A stretch of 64,000 nt of DNA from Lachnospiraceae bacterium (GCA_902362715.1 CABIXN010000004.1:25337-89336); one strand, 5' to 3'. Shown: positions 53,476-62,049, counted from the first letter of the stretch. Translations and numbers: made by a program. Notes: generated by a model from the sequence alone, not told the origin.

Positions 53476-54240
53476 TTACTCTAAATTCAGTTTTTTCTTA
53501 AGAAACAACGTTGTTCCCCCAAAGAATACCACAGAAAGGACCCCATCAAATATCAGCTGATATATTAAAGTTCTGTACCCTGAAAAAGCAAATATAGAAA
53601 AGTTATGTGTCATGCTTCCGGCAGCAACAAGCGCAGTAATAATATTTAATATAATAACAATCACCACAAATGCAAGAAAACTGAAAAATATTTTATGCTT
53701 GTTTGCAGTGGCACCTACTGCCATAGATACATACGCCTGCAGCACAATACGAACAAGCTGCATAATCAATACCGCAATCGCCAAAATCAATATACCGCCA
53801 TTCTGTGACAACACATTTCTGATACTCTCTAGGTCAAGGGCTGCAAACATATCCCGTGTAGCTCCGGCTCCAACCAGGAACAAAGCTCCTGAAACAAATA
53901 GAACTGCTGCCGCCAGCACAATCCAGATCAGGGCCGTCAATGTTTTGCACAGTACATGATTCCAGGTAGGTACCGGCAGCGTATGCATTAAATACCCTTC
54001 CTGAGAAAGCAGGCTCTTAAAGAATCTTCCCACAATCACCACCAGAGTGATAATCATCATGGCAGTCACAAGAATCAAATAAATTATAAACAAAATTAGA
54101 AGTGGAAGCTCTTTTCCTACTACTACCGACCCCCTGATCATAACACCTCCGATTAATGCTACTACAAGTATTGCCGCATATAACAGCATCAGCAGTCTTC
54201 CGCTTGATTTAAGTTCATATTTCATCAATTTTCCTAACAT
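53476..54240 (-). CDS. ABC-2-type transporter permease, module 1
   Basis: 254 residues, six hydrophobic segments, starting M-L-G-K-L-M-K-Y-E-L-K-S-S-G-R, the usual start of ABC-2 permeases of YtrA/GntR-linked operons. It overlaps the ATPase gene by 7 bp. With the ATPase and GntR upstream it forms a three-gene stress-type exporter; substrate unknown. Confidence 0.85.
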   Translation of the reverse strand: MLGKLMKYELKSSGRLLMLLYAAILVVALIGGVMIRGSVVVGKELPLLILFIIYLILVTAMMIITLVVIVGRFFKSLLSQEGYLMHTLPVPTWNHVLCKTLTALIWIVLAAAVLFVSGALFLVGAGATRDMFAALDLESIRNVLSQNGGILILAIAVLIMQLVRIVLQAYVSMAVGATANKHKIFFSFLAFVVIVIILNIITALVAAGSMTHNFSIFAFSGYRTLIYQLIFDGVLSVVFFGGTTLFLKKKLNLE

Positions 54241-54932
54241 CTAAATACCTCCCGAAACAGTGCATCCACAGACTTTCCTTCTGCCTCTCTGATCTCATCT
54301 ACTGACCTGTGAAAAAGCACTTTTCCCTGATTAATAAATACCGCTTCATCCAAAACCCGCTCTATATCCGCAATCAGATGAGTAGATAATACAACTGTCG
54401 CATCTTCTGAATAGTTTTTAATAATTGTATTTAATATAAAATCTCTTGCCGCCGGATCCACTCCGCCAATAGGTTCATCCAAAAAATAGATTTTTGCCTT
54501 TCTGCTCATGGCAAGAATCAACTGCACCTTTTCTTTATTTCCCTTTGACAGCGCCTTTAACTTCCTATCCTCTGTCAGCTTTAACGAAACCAGCATTTCT
54601 TTCGCCTTTACAATGTCAAAATCCTGATAAAAATCCTGAAACATTTCAAGCAGAGACGCCACCGTCATCCATTCCGGAAGATAATCCGCATCAGGAAGAT
54701 AAGACACAAATCCTTTACTTTCTGTTCCCGGCTCTAGACCGTTTAGTTCTATCTTACCCTCAGTTGGCACCAGCAGTCCATTGGCAACTTTTATCAGTGT
54801 TGTCTTACCGCTGCCATTTGGACCTAGAAGTCCTATGATTCTTCCGCTCTCAAACGTCAGATTTACCTGATCCAAAGCAGTCAGACTTCCAAAACATTTT
54901 GTCAGATTTTCGCACTTAACACTTACACTCAT
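54234..54932 (-). CDS. ABC transporter ATP-binding protein, module 1
   Basis: 232 residues from the ATG at 54932, directly after the GntR stop (TAGCATG), with AAGGAG upstream. Walker A G-P-N-G-S-G-K-T-T, a signature reading L-S-K-G-N-K-E-K instead of LSGGQ, and Walker B I-Y-F-L-D-E-P-I-G-G-V-D. The altered signature L-S-K-G is common in this YtrB/EcsA-like group. Confidence 0.92.
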   Translation of the reverse strand: MSVSVKCENLTKCFGSLTALDQVNLTFESGRIIGLLGPNGSGKTTLIKVANGLLVPTEGKIELNGLEPGTESKGFVSYLPDADYLPEWMTVASLLEMFQDFYQDFDIVKAKEMLVSLKLTEDRKLKALSKGNKEKVQLILAMSRKAKIYFLDEPIGGVDPAARDFILNTIIKNYSEDATVVLSTHLIADIERVLDEAVFINQGKVLFHRSVDEIREAEGKSVDALFREVFRC

Positions 54933-54933
54933 G

Positions 54934-55302
54934 CTATTTATTCTCCTTTTTCGTTTCATTCAGCAGCTGAATCACAGCATCATCATTGTAGCCTAATGCC
55001 TTCATCTTCTCTCTAAACTCATCAATTATCTGCAGTGCTGATTCCTTTTTTAAATTTTCAATCATACTCTGATCCTCCGTCACAAATCTGCCCCTGGTTC
55101 TGATTGCATGAACCAAACCAGCTCTTTCAAGCTCCGTCAACGCTTTCTGCATTGTATTGGGATTAACTTCGGCCTCTCCTGCCAGCTCCCTGACAGAGGC
55201 CAGCCGGCTTCCCGGCTGATAAATTCCGGTCATAATCCGGTTCTGTATTTGTTCTACTAATTGTGCATAAATTGATCTCTCATTATTGAATACCCACGCC
55301 AC
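54934..55302 (-). CDS. GntR-family regulator, YtrA subfamily, module 1
   Basis: 122 residues: winged helix-turn-helix (I-Y-A-Q-L-V-E-Q-I-Q-N-R-I...R-L-A-S-V-R-E-L-A...N-P-N-T-M-Q-K-A-L) and a short C-terminal helix region instead of an effector domain, the YtrA type. Probably represses its own operon; its likely operator overlaps the -10 box upstream. Confidence 0.92.
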   Translation of the reverse strand: MAWVFNNERSIYAQLVEQIQNRIMTGIYQPGSRLASVRELAGEAEVNPNTMQKALTELERAGLVHAIRTRGRFVTEDQSMIENLKKESALQIIDEFREKMKALGYNDDAVIQLLNETKKENK

Positions 55303-55330
55303 CTTCTTTGCTCCTTTCTCTATTGCTTTA

Positions 55331-55377
55331 TTGTATTAAGCTAATAATACAATAGTACAATAATACAACTTTGTCAA
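55331..55377 (-). promoter_or_regulatory. Promoter and operator of GntR/ABC module 1
   Basis: Minus strand: TTGACA (55377-55372), 17 bases, TATTGT (55354-55349). The -10 region overlaps TTGTATTA/TAATACAA arms (55331-55352) and additional TTGTATT-like boxes at 8-bp steps, a likely autoregulatory operator. Confidence 0.65.
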
Positions 55378-55443
55378 GAGCTAACACAAAAAAATAAAAT
55401 ATGATATAATACCGTCAGAATACAAATGAAATGGAGAACTCCT

Positions 55444-56388
55444 ATGATACTTGGACCTTACACACATTTAACTGTAAAACGGCCGGATACTGCAGTGTCC
55501 GAAACTGAAATCAACCAGGCGCTGAAAAAAATTCAGACAGATATGTCTGTTCTTATCACTATAGATACAAGACCTGCCAGAATCGGGGACCAGGTTATTA
55601 TCCAATATCAAGGATATTTGGACAGCACTCCCATTCCCAATACAGGCCGCAGCCATCATCCTCTCATCCTTGGTTCCGGCTCCTTTTTACCAGAATTTGA
55701 AGAGCAGCTGACAGGCAGATGGGCCGGAGATAAATTTTCATTCCCCGTATATTTCTCAAAAGACTATCCAAATACCGCTGCTGCCGGAAAAGAGGTCGTT
55801 TTCCAAATTCATCTGCTCTCCGTAGGTGAACTGGTTCTTCAAGATCTGGACGATGATTTTGCTAAAGATTTTTCTGACTTTGATACATTAGCTCAATTAA
55901 GAGATTCTATTTGTCAGAATCTAACAGAAAAAAAGAACGAAAAAGCACAGGAAGAAATCTGCACAAATCTTCTAACCCAGATTATAGAACATTCCAGCCT
56001 GGATCCTAATCCAGAACTTCTTGCACAGCTGAAGGATGAGTTTTTAGAAGAATTTCAAGAGCAGCTTGCCCGCCAGGGACTGGATACAGAGCAATTTCTG
56101 TCACGCACCGGACATTCTGATGAATTTATAGACCGTCACTGCCAGAAGCAGGCAGAGCGAAAGATGCAGGAAACTATGGTCTTACATGAAATTGCCCGCA
56201 CAGAACAAATAACCTTTACAGATGATGAGCTGGAAGAGGCCATTTATGACCTGGCAGAAGAATATGAAGAAGAGCCTATTGAATTCCTTCAAATGTTAAG
56301 CCAGGATGAAATAGATGGTTTAAAGCTTGAGATACTTTGTAATAAAGCGCTGAACTTCGTTATGAAATCTGCTGATTTTATCCGTTAA
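55444..56388 (+). CDS. Trigger-factor-like PPIase lacking the ribosome-binding domain
   Basis: 314 residues from the ATG at 55444 (GGAGAACTCCT before it). Residues ~40-125 are an FKBP-type PPIase (G-D-Q-V-I-I-Q-Y-Q-G-Y-L-D, then L-G-S-G-S-F-L-P-E-F-E-E-Q-L-T-G), and ~130-310 match the trigger-factor C-terminal chaperone domain. Trigger factor is ~430 residues and begins with a G-F-R-x-G-x-x-P-containing ribosome tail; that part is missing here. It may be a free chaperone or secreted-protein foldase acting in the cytoplasm. TATAAT at 55405-55410 is a likely -10. Confidence 0.85.
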   Translation: MILGPYTHLTVKRPDTAVSETEINQALKKIQTDMSVLITIDTRPARIGDQVIIQYQGYLDSTPIPNTGRSHHPLILGSGSFLPEFEEQLTGRWAGDKFSFPVYFSKDYPNTAAAGKEVVFQIHLLSVGELVLQDLDDDFAKDFSDFDTLAQLRDSICQNLTEKKNEKAQEEICTNLLTQIIEHSSLDPNPELLAQLKDEFLEEFQEQLARQGLDTEQFLSRTGHSDEFIDRHCQKQAERKMQETMVLHEIARTEQITFTDDELEEAIYDLAEEYEEEPIEFLQMLSQDEIDGLKLEILCNKALNFVMKSADFIR

Positions 56389-56539
56389 TTAACAAACTAT
56401 TCACATTTTACACAGAAATTTATGCTATGTTAGGTAAGACCCTGCTGTTCACACTTTCAGCCGGCAGGCAGCAGGCGTTAAATATTAATGCCGCAGCTAC
56501 CCTTTTTAATAATTATTATAAAGATTCAGGAGAAAAATA
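56389..56539 (+). promoter_or_regulatory. Leader with possible stem before the CBS gene
   Basis: CCTGCTG and CAGCAGG pair around a GC-rich loop (about 56450-56478), enclosed by GGTA/TACC. The rest is AT-rich. No known riboswitch pattern fits. Confidence 0.25.
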
Positions 56540-56935
56540 ATGAACGCACTTATGTTACTGAAAAATAAAGATTCGGTTTCTTACCTCTATGAAACAGATT
56601 CCATACAAACCGGCCTTGAAGAGCTCCACCGACATGGTTATACTGCAATTCCCGTACTGACCCTTGAGGGTACTTATGCAGGAAGTATCAGTGAAGGAGA
56701 TTTTCTGAGACATCTTGTAAAACATTCAGGAAAGGGCTTTTCTTCAAATACCCAGATCAGAGAAATTATGAGAGCAAACTTTAATCCGGCAGTACGGATT
56801 GATGTGGAGATGGAGGAATTACTAGAGCTTTCCATGAAACAGAATTTTATACCTGTTGTAGATGACCGTGACTTTTTTATTGGCATTATCACCCGGCAGG
56901 ATATTATTAAAGCAATCGTACATGCAAAAAACTGA
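56540..56935 (+). CDS. CBS-domain-pair protein
   Basis: 131 residues made of two CBS motifs (I-P-V-L-T-L-E-G-T-Y-A-G-S-I-S-E-G-D near residue 35 and I-P-V-V-D-D-R-D-F-F-I-G-I-I-T-R-Q-D near residue 105). Such stand-alone pairs bind adenosine nucleotides (AMP, ATP, c-di-AMP) and act as sensors. The target is unknown. Good AGGAG site. Confidence 0.92.
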   Translation: MNALMLLKNKDSVSYLYETDSIQTGLEELHRHGYTAIPVLTLEGTYAGSISEGDFLRHLVKHSGKGFSSNTQIREIMRANFNPAVRIDVEMEELLELSMKQNFIPVVDDRDFFIGIITRQDIIKAIVHAKN

Positions 56936-56960
56936 TTTTTTTATGAAAATCAGTTTTTTT
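56926..56960 (+). terminator. Terminator of the CBS gene
   Basis: AAAACTGATTTT pairs with AAAATCAGTTTT and is followed by TTT; the stop codon lies in the first arm. Confidence 0.85.
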
Positions 56961-57144
56961 GTATCAGTTAATGCGGTTTTTGACAAGCTCCAGCACAATA
57001 CAGCGCATTTTCTTCTGCATAAAATATTCTCCTTTACAAATACTGATAACCTAAGCATTCCTTAAAATAATGTATTTATATTTTAAAGAAGCGATTTAGA
57101 AAAATGTAAGTCTGTTAATTGAACAAAACAAAAGGAGTATTAAA

Positions 57145-57366
57145 ATGTATGGAGAAAAAGATGTGCAAAAAACAAAAAAAGCATACGATATGCTGGAAGA
57201 TTCCTCTTTTAATGATTATGATTATCTGGGCAATTCTGCTTCTGCCCATGATTGTACCGGCCTTATTCCGTCCGGCCCCGTGTCAGAAGAAGAACTGCTT
57301 TCTTACAAAGATGTGTATGCATTTCCCCCTCCGATTCTAAAGGTAAAAAAAGAAAAAGAATCCTGA
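57145..57366 (+). CDS. Small hypothetical protein
   Basis: 73 residues behind AAAGGAG with an ideal 7-base spacing. Acidic, soluble, with D-Y-D-Y-L-G and F-P-P-P-I-L-K motifs and a basic end. No recognised domain, no signal peptide. The ribosome site and codon use make it a likely real gene. Confidence 0.55.
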   Translation: MYGEKDVQKTKKAYDMLEDSSFNDYDYLGNSASAHDCTGLIPSGPVSEEELLSYKDVYAFPPPILKVKKEKES

Positions 57367-57489
57367 TTTTCCTGTCCGGACTGCGCGCTGATGTGAGACT
57401 GCCTTTATGACTGTCCCTACCACATGGCGCGCATTTTATCTCTAAACCAGCCAGGCCGCGATATTTTTTACTTGTTTGCAAAACTTTAG

Positions 57490-58134
57490 TTACAAGTCCT
57501 TTTTCTCGTATAATTTCATGGAAAAAATAACTGACAGGATTATGGCAGCTGCACAAATTACCGGAAGGGCAAGCAGAATCTGATGCCAATATCGTTCTAG
57601 TATATCTGCAGCAGCCATGAAATCCTGAGACTTTGAAAAAGCTGCCAGTATCAAACAGGGAATCAGGAAAATGGCTATGCAGATCATTCTTCCTTTGGCA
57701 GCCCCAAACCGCACAATAACAGGAACGCTGACTGCCAGATAAATCAATGCTACAGCTATACAAGCCGCAAGTCCGATACTTCCTTCCTGGAGATATTCTG
57801 CCGTTTTATTTCCATGAAGCAATGTTGCTCCCGCAAGAGAGAGAAATGCAAGGACCACGCCGCAGGCTGTTGCAATAAGACATAGAATATAAATACTGCC
57901 GATGATCTGACGTCTTGAAACCGGCAAAGCTGCCGTTAACACATCCCACTTATACTGTTCCCACTGCACCAGCATTCCAATAATAAAAAATATGGAAAAA
58001 AATATTACAAAAGTTCCGGCTGTATCTGAGAAACGTCCAAATACTCCAAGCAGACAATAAATAATCAAAAATGCAAGATAAAGATAAATTGTCTTCTTCA
58101 TACAGCTTAATTCATATCTTAACAATCCACGCAT
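57490..58134 (-). CDS. ABC-2-type membrane permease, module 2
   Basis: 214 residues from the ATG at 58134, which shares one base with the ATPase stop (TAATG). AAGGAGAG site. Six hydrophobic segments; starts M-R-G-L-L-R-Y-E-L-S. The second GntR-ATPase-permease unit in the window; not closely similar to the first. Confidence 0.82.
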   Translation of the reverse strand: MRGLLRYELSCMKKTIYLYLAFLIIYCLLGVFGRFSDTAGTFVIFFSIFFIIGMLVQWEQYKWDVLTAALPVSRRQIIGSIYILCLIATACGVVLAFLSLAGATLLHGNKTAEYLQEGSIGLAACIAVALIYLAVSVPVIVRFGAAKGRMICIAIFLIPCLILAAFSKSQDFMAAADILERYWHQILLALPVICAAAIILSVIFSMKLYEKKDL

Positions 58135-58976
58135 TATTTTCTCTCCTTCTTCCACAACAGCATCATTTCTTCAATGGTCACAGGCTCCACAATCATCCCG
58201 TCAGGCACTCCGTCTGCACATACCAGGGCTTGAGCGCCAAATGCATTTTCTGATACTCCAAGCACCATATCAGGAGCAAGCTTACGGATCTGCTGGATGC
58301 TTCCCTTTACAAGACAGTAAGATTCCAGCAATTCATCCTTATTTTCAGAAAAAATAATTTTCCCATTATCAATATAAGTAATATAATCACATATTTTTTC
58401 CAGATCACTAAGTATATGAGAAGATATCAGAATACTCCGTTTTTCATCCTGTATAAACTCCAGCAAAAGATCCAGCACCTCATTTCTGACAATGGGATCC
58501 AGCCCACTTGTCACCTCATCAAGTATCAGAAGCCTGGCATCATGAGACAGTGCTGCTGCAATTGAGAGCTTCATCTTCATTCCTTTTGAATAATCTTTAA
58601 TATTCTTTTTTAAATCCAGCCTGAACATGCTAAGATAATCATAAAAAACCCGGCTGTTCCAGTTTTGGTAAATAATACGCAGTGCTTTTTCTATCTGAAC
58701 TGCATTCACGCCTGGCGCAAAAAAAGTTTCATCCAGCACCACTCCAAGCTTCTCTTTGATTCTGTTTTCTTTCCCGGTAAATACTTCTCCAAAAACAGTA
58801 ACCGTTCCGCTGTCCTTTTTGTTTATTCCCAGCAGATTTTTTATTGTAGTACTTTTTCCAGCCCCGTTCTTTCCAATAAAGCCCATAATAGCCCCGCCCG
58901 GAATGGAAAAGCTTATATGATCTAGTACAAATTCCTGATATGTTTTACAAACATTGTCAACTTTTAATGCTTCCAT
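58134..58976 (-). CDS. ABC transporter ATP-binding protein, module 2
   Basis: 280 residues. Walker A G-K-N-G-A-G-K-S-T-T, signature Y-S-K-G-M-K, Walker B L-L-I-L-D-E-V-T-S-G-L-D, H-loop S-S-H-I-L-S-D. A C-terminal extension of ~70 residues follows the nucleotide-binding domain. It begins one base after the GntR stop. Confidence 0.92.
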   Translation of the reverse strand: MEALKVDNVCKTYQEFVLDHISFSIPGGAIMGFIGKNGAGKSTTIKNLLGINKKDSGTVTVFGEVFTGKENRIKEKLGVVLDETFFAPGVNAVQIEKALRIIYQNWNSRVFYDYLSMFRLDLKKNIKDYSKGMKMKLSIAAALSHDARLLILDEVTSGLDPIVRNEVLDLLLEFIQDEKRSILISSHILSDLEKICDYITYIDNGKIIFSENKDELLESYCLVKGSIQQIRKLAPDMVLGVSENAFGAQALVCADGVPDGMIVEPVTIEEMMLLWKKERK

Positions 58977-59354
58977 TTAACTATTCTCCTCATAAAGCAG
59001 CTTTAGCATATCCCAAAGCTCTGTCAGACTGATATCGCACAGCTTTGCCTCTCTGACAGCCGTTTGCAGGCATTCTTCCATTTCTTTTAACTTTTGTTCC
59101 CGCAAAAAATCCTGATTAACTCCTGCTACAAAACTTCCCTTTCCGGTATAAGATACAATAAATCCTTCCCGTTCAAGCTCCTCATATGCCCGCTTTGTAG
59201 TGATTACGCTGATTTTCAGTTCCTTTGCCAAAAAGCGCATAGATGGCAGCGCATCTCCTTCTTTTAGTTCTCCGGTCATAATCATATTTTTCATCTGCGT
59301 GACAATCTGATCATAAATGGGCTGACCAGCTGCATTTGTAATAATAATATTCAT
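58977..59354 (-). CDS. GntR-family regulator, YtrA subfamily, module 2
   Basis: 125 residues: winged helix (P-I-Y-D-Q-I-V-T-Q-M-K, L-P-S-M-R-F-L-A-K-E-L-K-I-S-V-I-T-T-K-R-A-Y-E-E-L) and short C-terminal helices. Probably represses the downstream ABC genes. Confidence 0.92.
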   Translation of the reverse strand: MNIIITNAAGQPIYDQIVTQMKNMIMTGELKEGDALPSMRFLAKELKISVITTKRAYEELEREGFIVSYTGKGSFVAGVNQDFLREQKLKEMEECLQTAVREAKLCDISLTELWDMLKLLYEENS

Positions 59355-59389
59355 AGGATCCTCACATTTAACTGTATATACTTTGTTAT

Positions 59390-59433
59390 ATTGTGTATAT
59401 ATTATATATACAATATTTGCAACTGTATGTCAA
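59390..59433 (-). promoter_or_regulatory. Promoter and operator of GntR/ABC module 2
   Basis: Minus strand: TTGACA (59433-59428), 17 bases, TATATA (59410-59405). GTATATA-TTA-TATATAC (59395-59411) is a perfect palindrome over the -10 box, with outer TTG/CAA bases: a likely GntR operator. Confidence 0.7.
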
Positions 59434-59473
59434 CACATTTTATACAAGAAAACTTTCCTGCACAAAACAAAAG

Positions 59474-59500
59474 AAGCCTCAGATAAATCTCTGAGACTCC
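59474..59500 (-). terminator. Terminator of the DUF2325 gene
   Basis: Minus strand: CTCAGA and TCTGAG pair, followed by GCTTCTTTTGTTTT. Confidence 0.65.
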
Positions 59501-59584
59501 CTTATTATGAAAGTAATTTGATAAAAATGAACTATAATTAACAATTTCCTGAAATATCACTGTCTTTTGCAGCCGGCTGACAGC

Positions 59585-59866
59585 CTACATACAATACTGC
59601 TCAAGAACTCCGTGCAGAGCCGCCGCACTGCTTGTATGAATCCTCTCGATCTGTACATTATTCCTTTTAGCCTGGGCAACTGCATTATTTACCATCTTAT
59701 GTGATACGGTATTAGTAAACAGAATAATCAAATCCGGCACGCCGACTTTCTTCTTAAAACCGCCTTTTTCTTTTACCATTACTTTGGCTTTACATCCATA
59801 CTCCCTGCAGATATTTTCATATTGCGAGACCATTCGTTCATGGCCGCCGATGATTACTACGCTCAT
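59585..59866 (-). CDS. DUF2325-family protein
   Basis: 93 residues: V-V-I-I-G-G-H-E-R-M, C-R-E-Y-G-C-K-A-K-V, L-I-I-L-F-T-N-T-V-S-H, A-Q-A-K-R-N-N-V. This is the DUF2325 pattern, a small Rossmann-like domain of unknown function often found near iron-transport (Feo) genes. A palindrome resembling DtxR/MntR sites lies 41-60 bp upstream. Confidence 0.9.
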   Translation of the reverse strand: MSVVIIGGHERMVSQYENICREYGCKAKVMVKEKGGFKKKVGVPDLIILFTNTVSHKMVNNAVAQAKRNNVQIERIHTSSAAALHGVLEQYCM

Positions 59867-59906
59867 AATTCCCTCCTGTTCAAGATATCTATATTTGTTC
59901 CGCTTT

Positions 59907-59926
59907 TAGTTAGCTTTGACTAACTA
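59907..59926 (-). promoter_or_regulatory. TAGTTAG-N6-CTAACTA operator (metal-regulator-like)
   Basis: Perfect 7-6-7 palindrome TAGTTAG/CTAACTA, adjacent to a TATAGT -10-like box and 41 bp before the DUF2325 start. It is similar to the DtxR/IdeR/MntR consensus TTAGGTTAGCCTAACCTAA as I recall it. Confidence 0.55.
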
Positions 59927-60017
59927 TAGTTTTGCACATTTAACACAAAATAGCAAGGTTTTAAAGTGAGAATCTTTTCCAATAATCATTTCAGGCAAAA
60001 TAGCCGTTAACTTTTCT

Positions 60018-60935
60018 TTATTTCCACAGCACAGAAGCCAGCATTATAATCAGAGGCATTGCAATAATAGATAAAATCGTACACAGACAAACTGTTTTTA
60101 CCGCTCTGGTATAATCAAGACCTTCTTTTTGTGCAAATATTGCCACATTAGCGCCAATAGGAGCAGATGCGGAAATTAGTAAAATCAGTTTCATCTGATT
60201 TAGAGAAGCAGGCAGCAGGCAGAGAACTCCTACAGAAACCAGAGGAATAATGACCAGACGGGAAAAACTGCTCCAATATAAGGTCCTATCTGTAAACATT
60301 GTTTTTATATCAGCCTGAGCCAGATAAATTCCAAGAATAATCATTGCCACAGGAGCATTTAATTCACTTAGTGCAGAAAGAGATGTATTTACAACTTCCG
60401 GCAGTGGAATTTGAAACAAAAAAATTACAACGCCGATTACAGTTGCAATAAGAATGGGATTTGTAACAATGTTTTTTCCGGAAATAGCTTTTTTATCCCC
60501 TGTCATTATGTATACACCATATGTCCATTGAAGAAACAGCAGGATAGCCACAAACGCAGAACAAAAAAACACAGCTTCGCTGCCCATAACCGCTCTTACC
60601 AGTGGTATCCCCATAAATCCGCAATTGGAAAACGCAACTCCAATATTTTCAATTTTATCCCTTTTTCCAAACAAAAGCATTGAAATCACCATAGATACAA
60701 CCAGCAGTAACGCTGAAATAGCAAAGGATAACCCCAGCCCTGCCGCCTTATCCGGCGTTCTGTCCACACAATAGGAATGAATAATAACCGCCGGGAGCAC
60801 CACATAAAGAACCAGATTTGATAATTCTTTACTGCCCTGCTGACTGATCATCCTCTTTTTATACAGCAGATACCCCACTCCCATAAATATAAACATACAA
60901 ATTAACTGTTTTAATAGAATAACCGCTTCCTGCAC
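60018..60935 (-). CDS. AEC-family (auxin efflux carrier-like) transporter
   Basis: 305 residues, about ten hydrophobic segments. F-S-N-C-G-F-M-G-I-P-L near residue 105 and A-P-I-G-A-N-V-A-I-F-A near residue 255 are AEC hallmarks. GTG start with GGAGAG eight bases away. Likely exports or imports an organic acid such as malate; substrate unknown. Confidence 0.9.
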   Translation of the reverse strand: MQEAVILLKQLICMFIFMGVGYLLYKKRMISQQGSKELSNLVLYVVLPAVIIHSYCVDRTPDKAAGLGLSFAISALLLVVSMVISMLLFGKRDKIENIGVAFSNCGFMGIPLVRAVMGSEAVFFCSAFVAILLFLQWTYGVYIMTGDKKAISGKNIVTNPILIATVIGVVIFLFQIPLPEVVNTSLSALSELNAPVAMIILGIYLAQADIKTMFTDRTLYWSSFSRLVIIPLVSVGVLCLLPASLNQMKLILLISASAPIGANVAIFAQKEGLDYTRAVKTVCLCTILSIIAMPLIIMLASVLWK

Positions 60936-61320
60936 TTTTTAACTCTCCAATCTTTCTCAATTATGTACTAATTCGGCCGCCGCCTGCAAAGGGATGGCTA
61001 TTTTTATAAAAAAGAGACTGCATTCACAGCCCCCTTACATCCTGTTGTATTTTTAAATAATTTTTTTTAATTGTCAAGGTATTATTTCGCATCAGATCTT
61101 TCAAATATATATTTTATGCAGTCTTTCCACTTTGAAATAACAAATGAAAAATTGTAAAAAAATAAATTCTATTCATTTTTTGTTGTTAGTACAACTGATT
61201 TTTCATAATAAATAGATTATAGTTACTTCAGAACAAAAAAATACGTTCTGTAAACAATTTCGGATAAGTGAAGCTCTCTATCCGGAATATGCAAACTTTA
61301 AATATATCAGGAGGGAATGT
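60936..61320. other. Divergent intergenic region between the AEC and ferredoxin-like genes
   Basis: No open frame. Close to the ferredoxin gene on the plus strand are CAGAAC-N10-GTTCTG (about 61232-61253), and a leader hairpin TTCGGATA...TATCCGGAA (about 61258-61287) that ends 34 bp before the ATG. The remainder is AT-rich and featureless. Confidence 0.35.
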
Positions 61321-62031
61321 ATGATACGTAAAATTATTAAAATTGATGAAGAAAAATGTAACGGATGCGGCCTGTGCGCCAAAGCCTGTCACGAAGGCGC
61401 CATCGGAATGGTAAACGGCAAAGCAAAACTTCTGCGGGAGGATTATTGTGATGGGCTGGGAGACTGCCTGCCGGCATGTCCTACCGGCGCTATTACCTTT
61501 GAAGAACGAGAGGCTCCTGCTTATGATGCAGCAGCTGTAAAAGCTGCACAGGAAGCCAAATCAGCCGCTGCTGCACCGCTTCCATGCGGCTGTCCGGGAA
61601 CTCAGGCAAAAGCTATTTCTCATCAGAATGCCGCCCTTAAGACTGCTCCATTATCAGACAGTCCAAGCAGGCTTTCCCAGTGGCCGGTTCAAATTAAACT
61701 GGCGCCGGTAAACGCACCTTACTTTGACGGCGCTAATCTTTTAATCGCCGCTGACTGTACTGCATATGCTTACGGAAACTTTCATGAGAAATTTATTAAA
61801 AACCATATCACCCTCATCGGATGTCCAAAACTTGACGAAGGCGACTACTCTGAAAAATTAACAGAAATTATCCGTCAAAATAATATTAAAAGTGTTTCTA
61901 TTGTCAGAATGGAAGTTCCATGCTGCGGAGGAATTGAACACGCTGCTAAAACCGCACTGCAAAACAGCGGAAAATTTATTCCATGGCAGGTATATACAAT
62001 TTCAACAGACGGCCAGATTTTAGACCGCTAA
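61321..62031 (+). CDS. 4Fe-4S ferredoxin-domain protein
   Basis: 236 residues. Two clusters near the N-terminus: C-N-G-C-G-L-C-A-K-A-C (residues ~13-23) and C-D-G-L-G-D-C-L-P-A-C-P (~43-54; the second has CxxxxxC spacing, not the usual CxxCxxC). An alanine-rich linker with C-G-C-P is followed by a ~120-residue C-terminal domain with A-D-C-T-A-Y-A, L-I-G-C-P-K and E-V-P-C-C-G-G-I. Iron-sulfur protein, probably a redox adaptor. AGGAGG site. Confidence 0.85.
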   Translation: MIRKIIKIDEEKCNGCGLCAKACHEGAIGMVNGKAKLLREDYCDGLGDCLPACPTGAITFEEREAPAYDAAAVKAAQEAKSAAAAPLPCGCPGTQAKAISHQNAALKTAPLSDSPSRLSQWPVQIKLAPVNAPYFDGANLLIAADCTAYAYGNFHEKFIKNHITLIGCPKLDEGDYSEKLTEIIRQNNIKSVSIVRMEVPCCGGIEHAAKTALQNSGKFIPWQVYTISTDGQILDR

Positions 62032-62049
62032 AAGACAGATGCCGCATTT

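Noticed and set aside
56389..56539. Known riboswitch upstream of the CBS gene
   Set aside because: Stem CCTGCTG/CAGCAGG does not fit c-di-GMP, ZTP, fluoride, preQ1 or ydaO-type patterns that I can recall.
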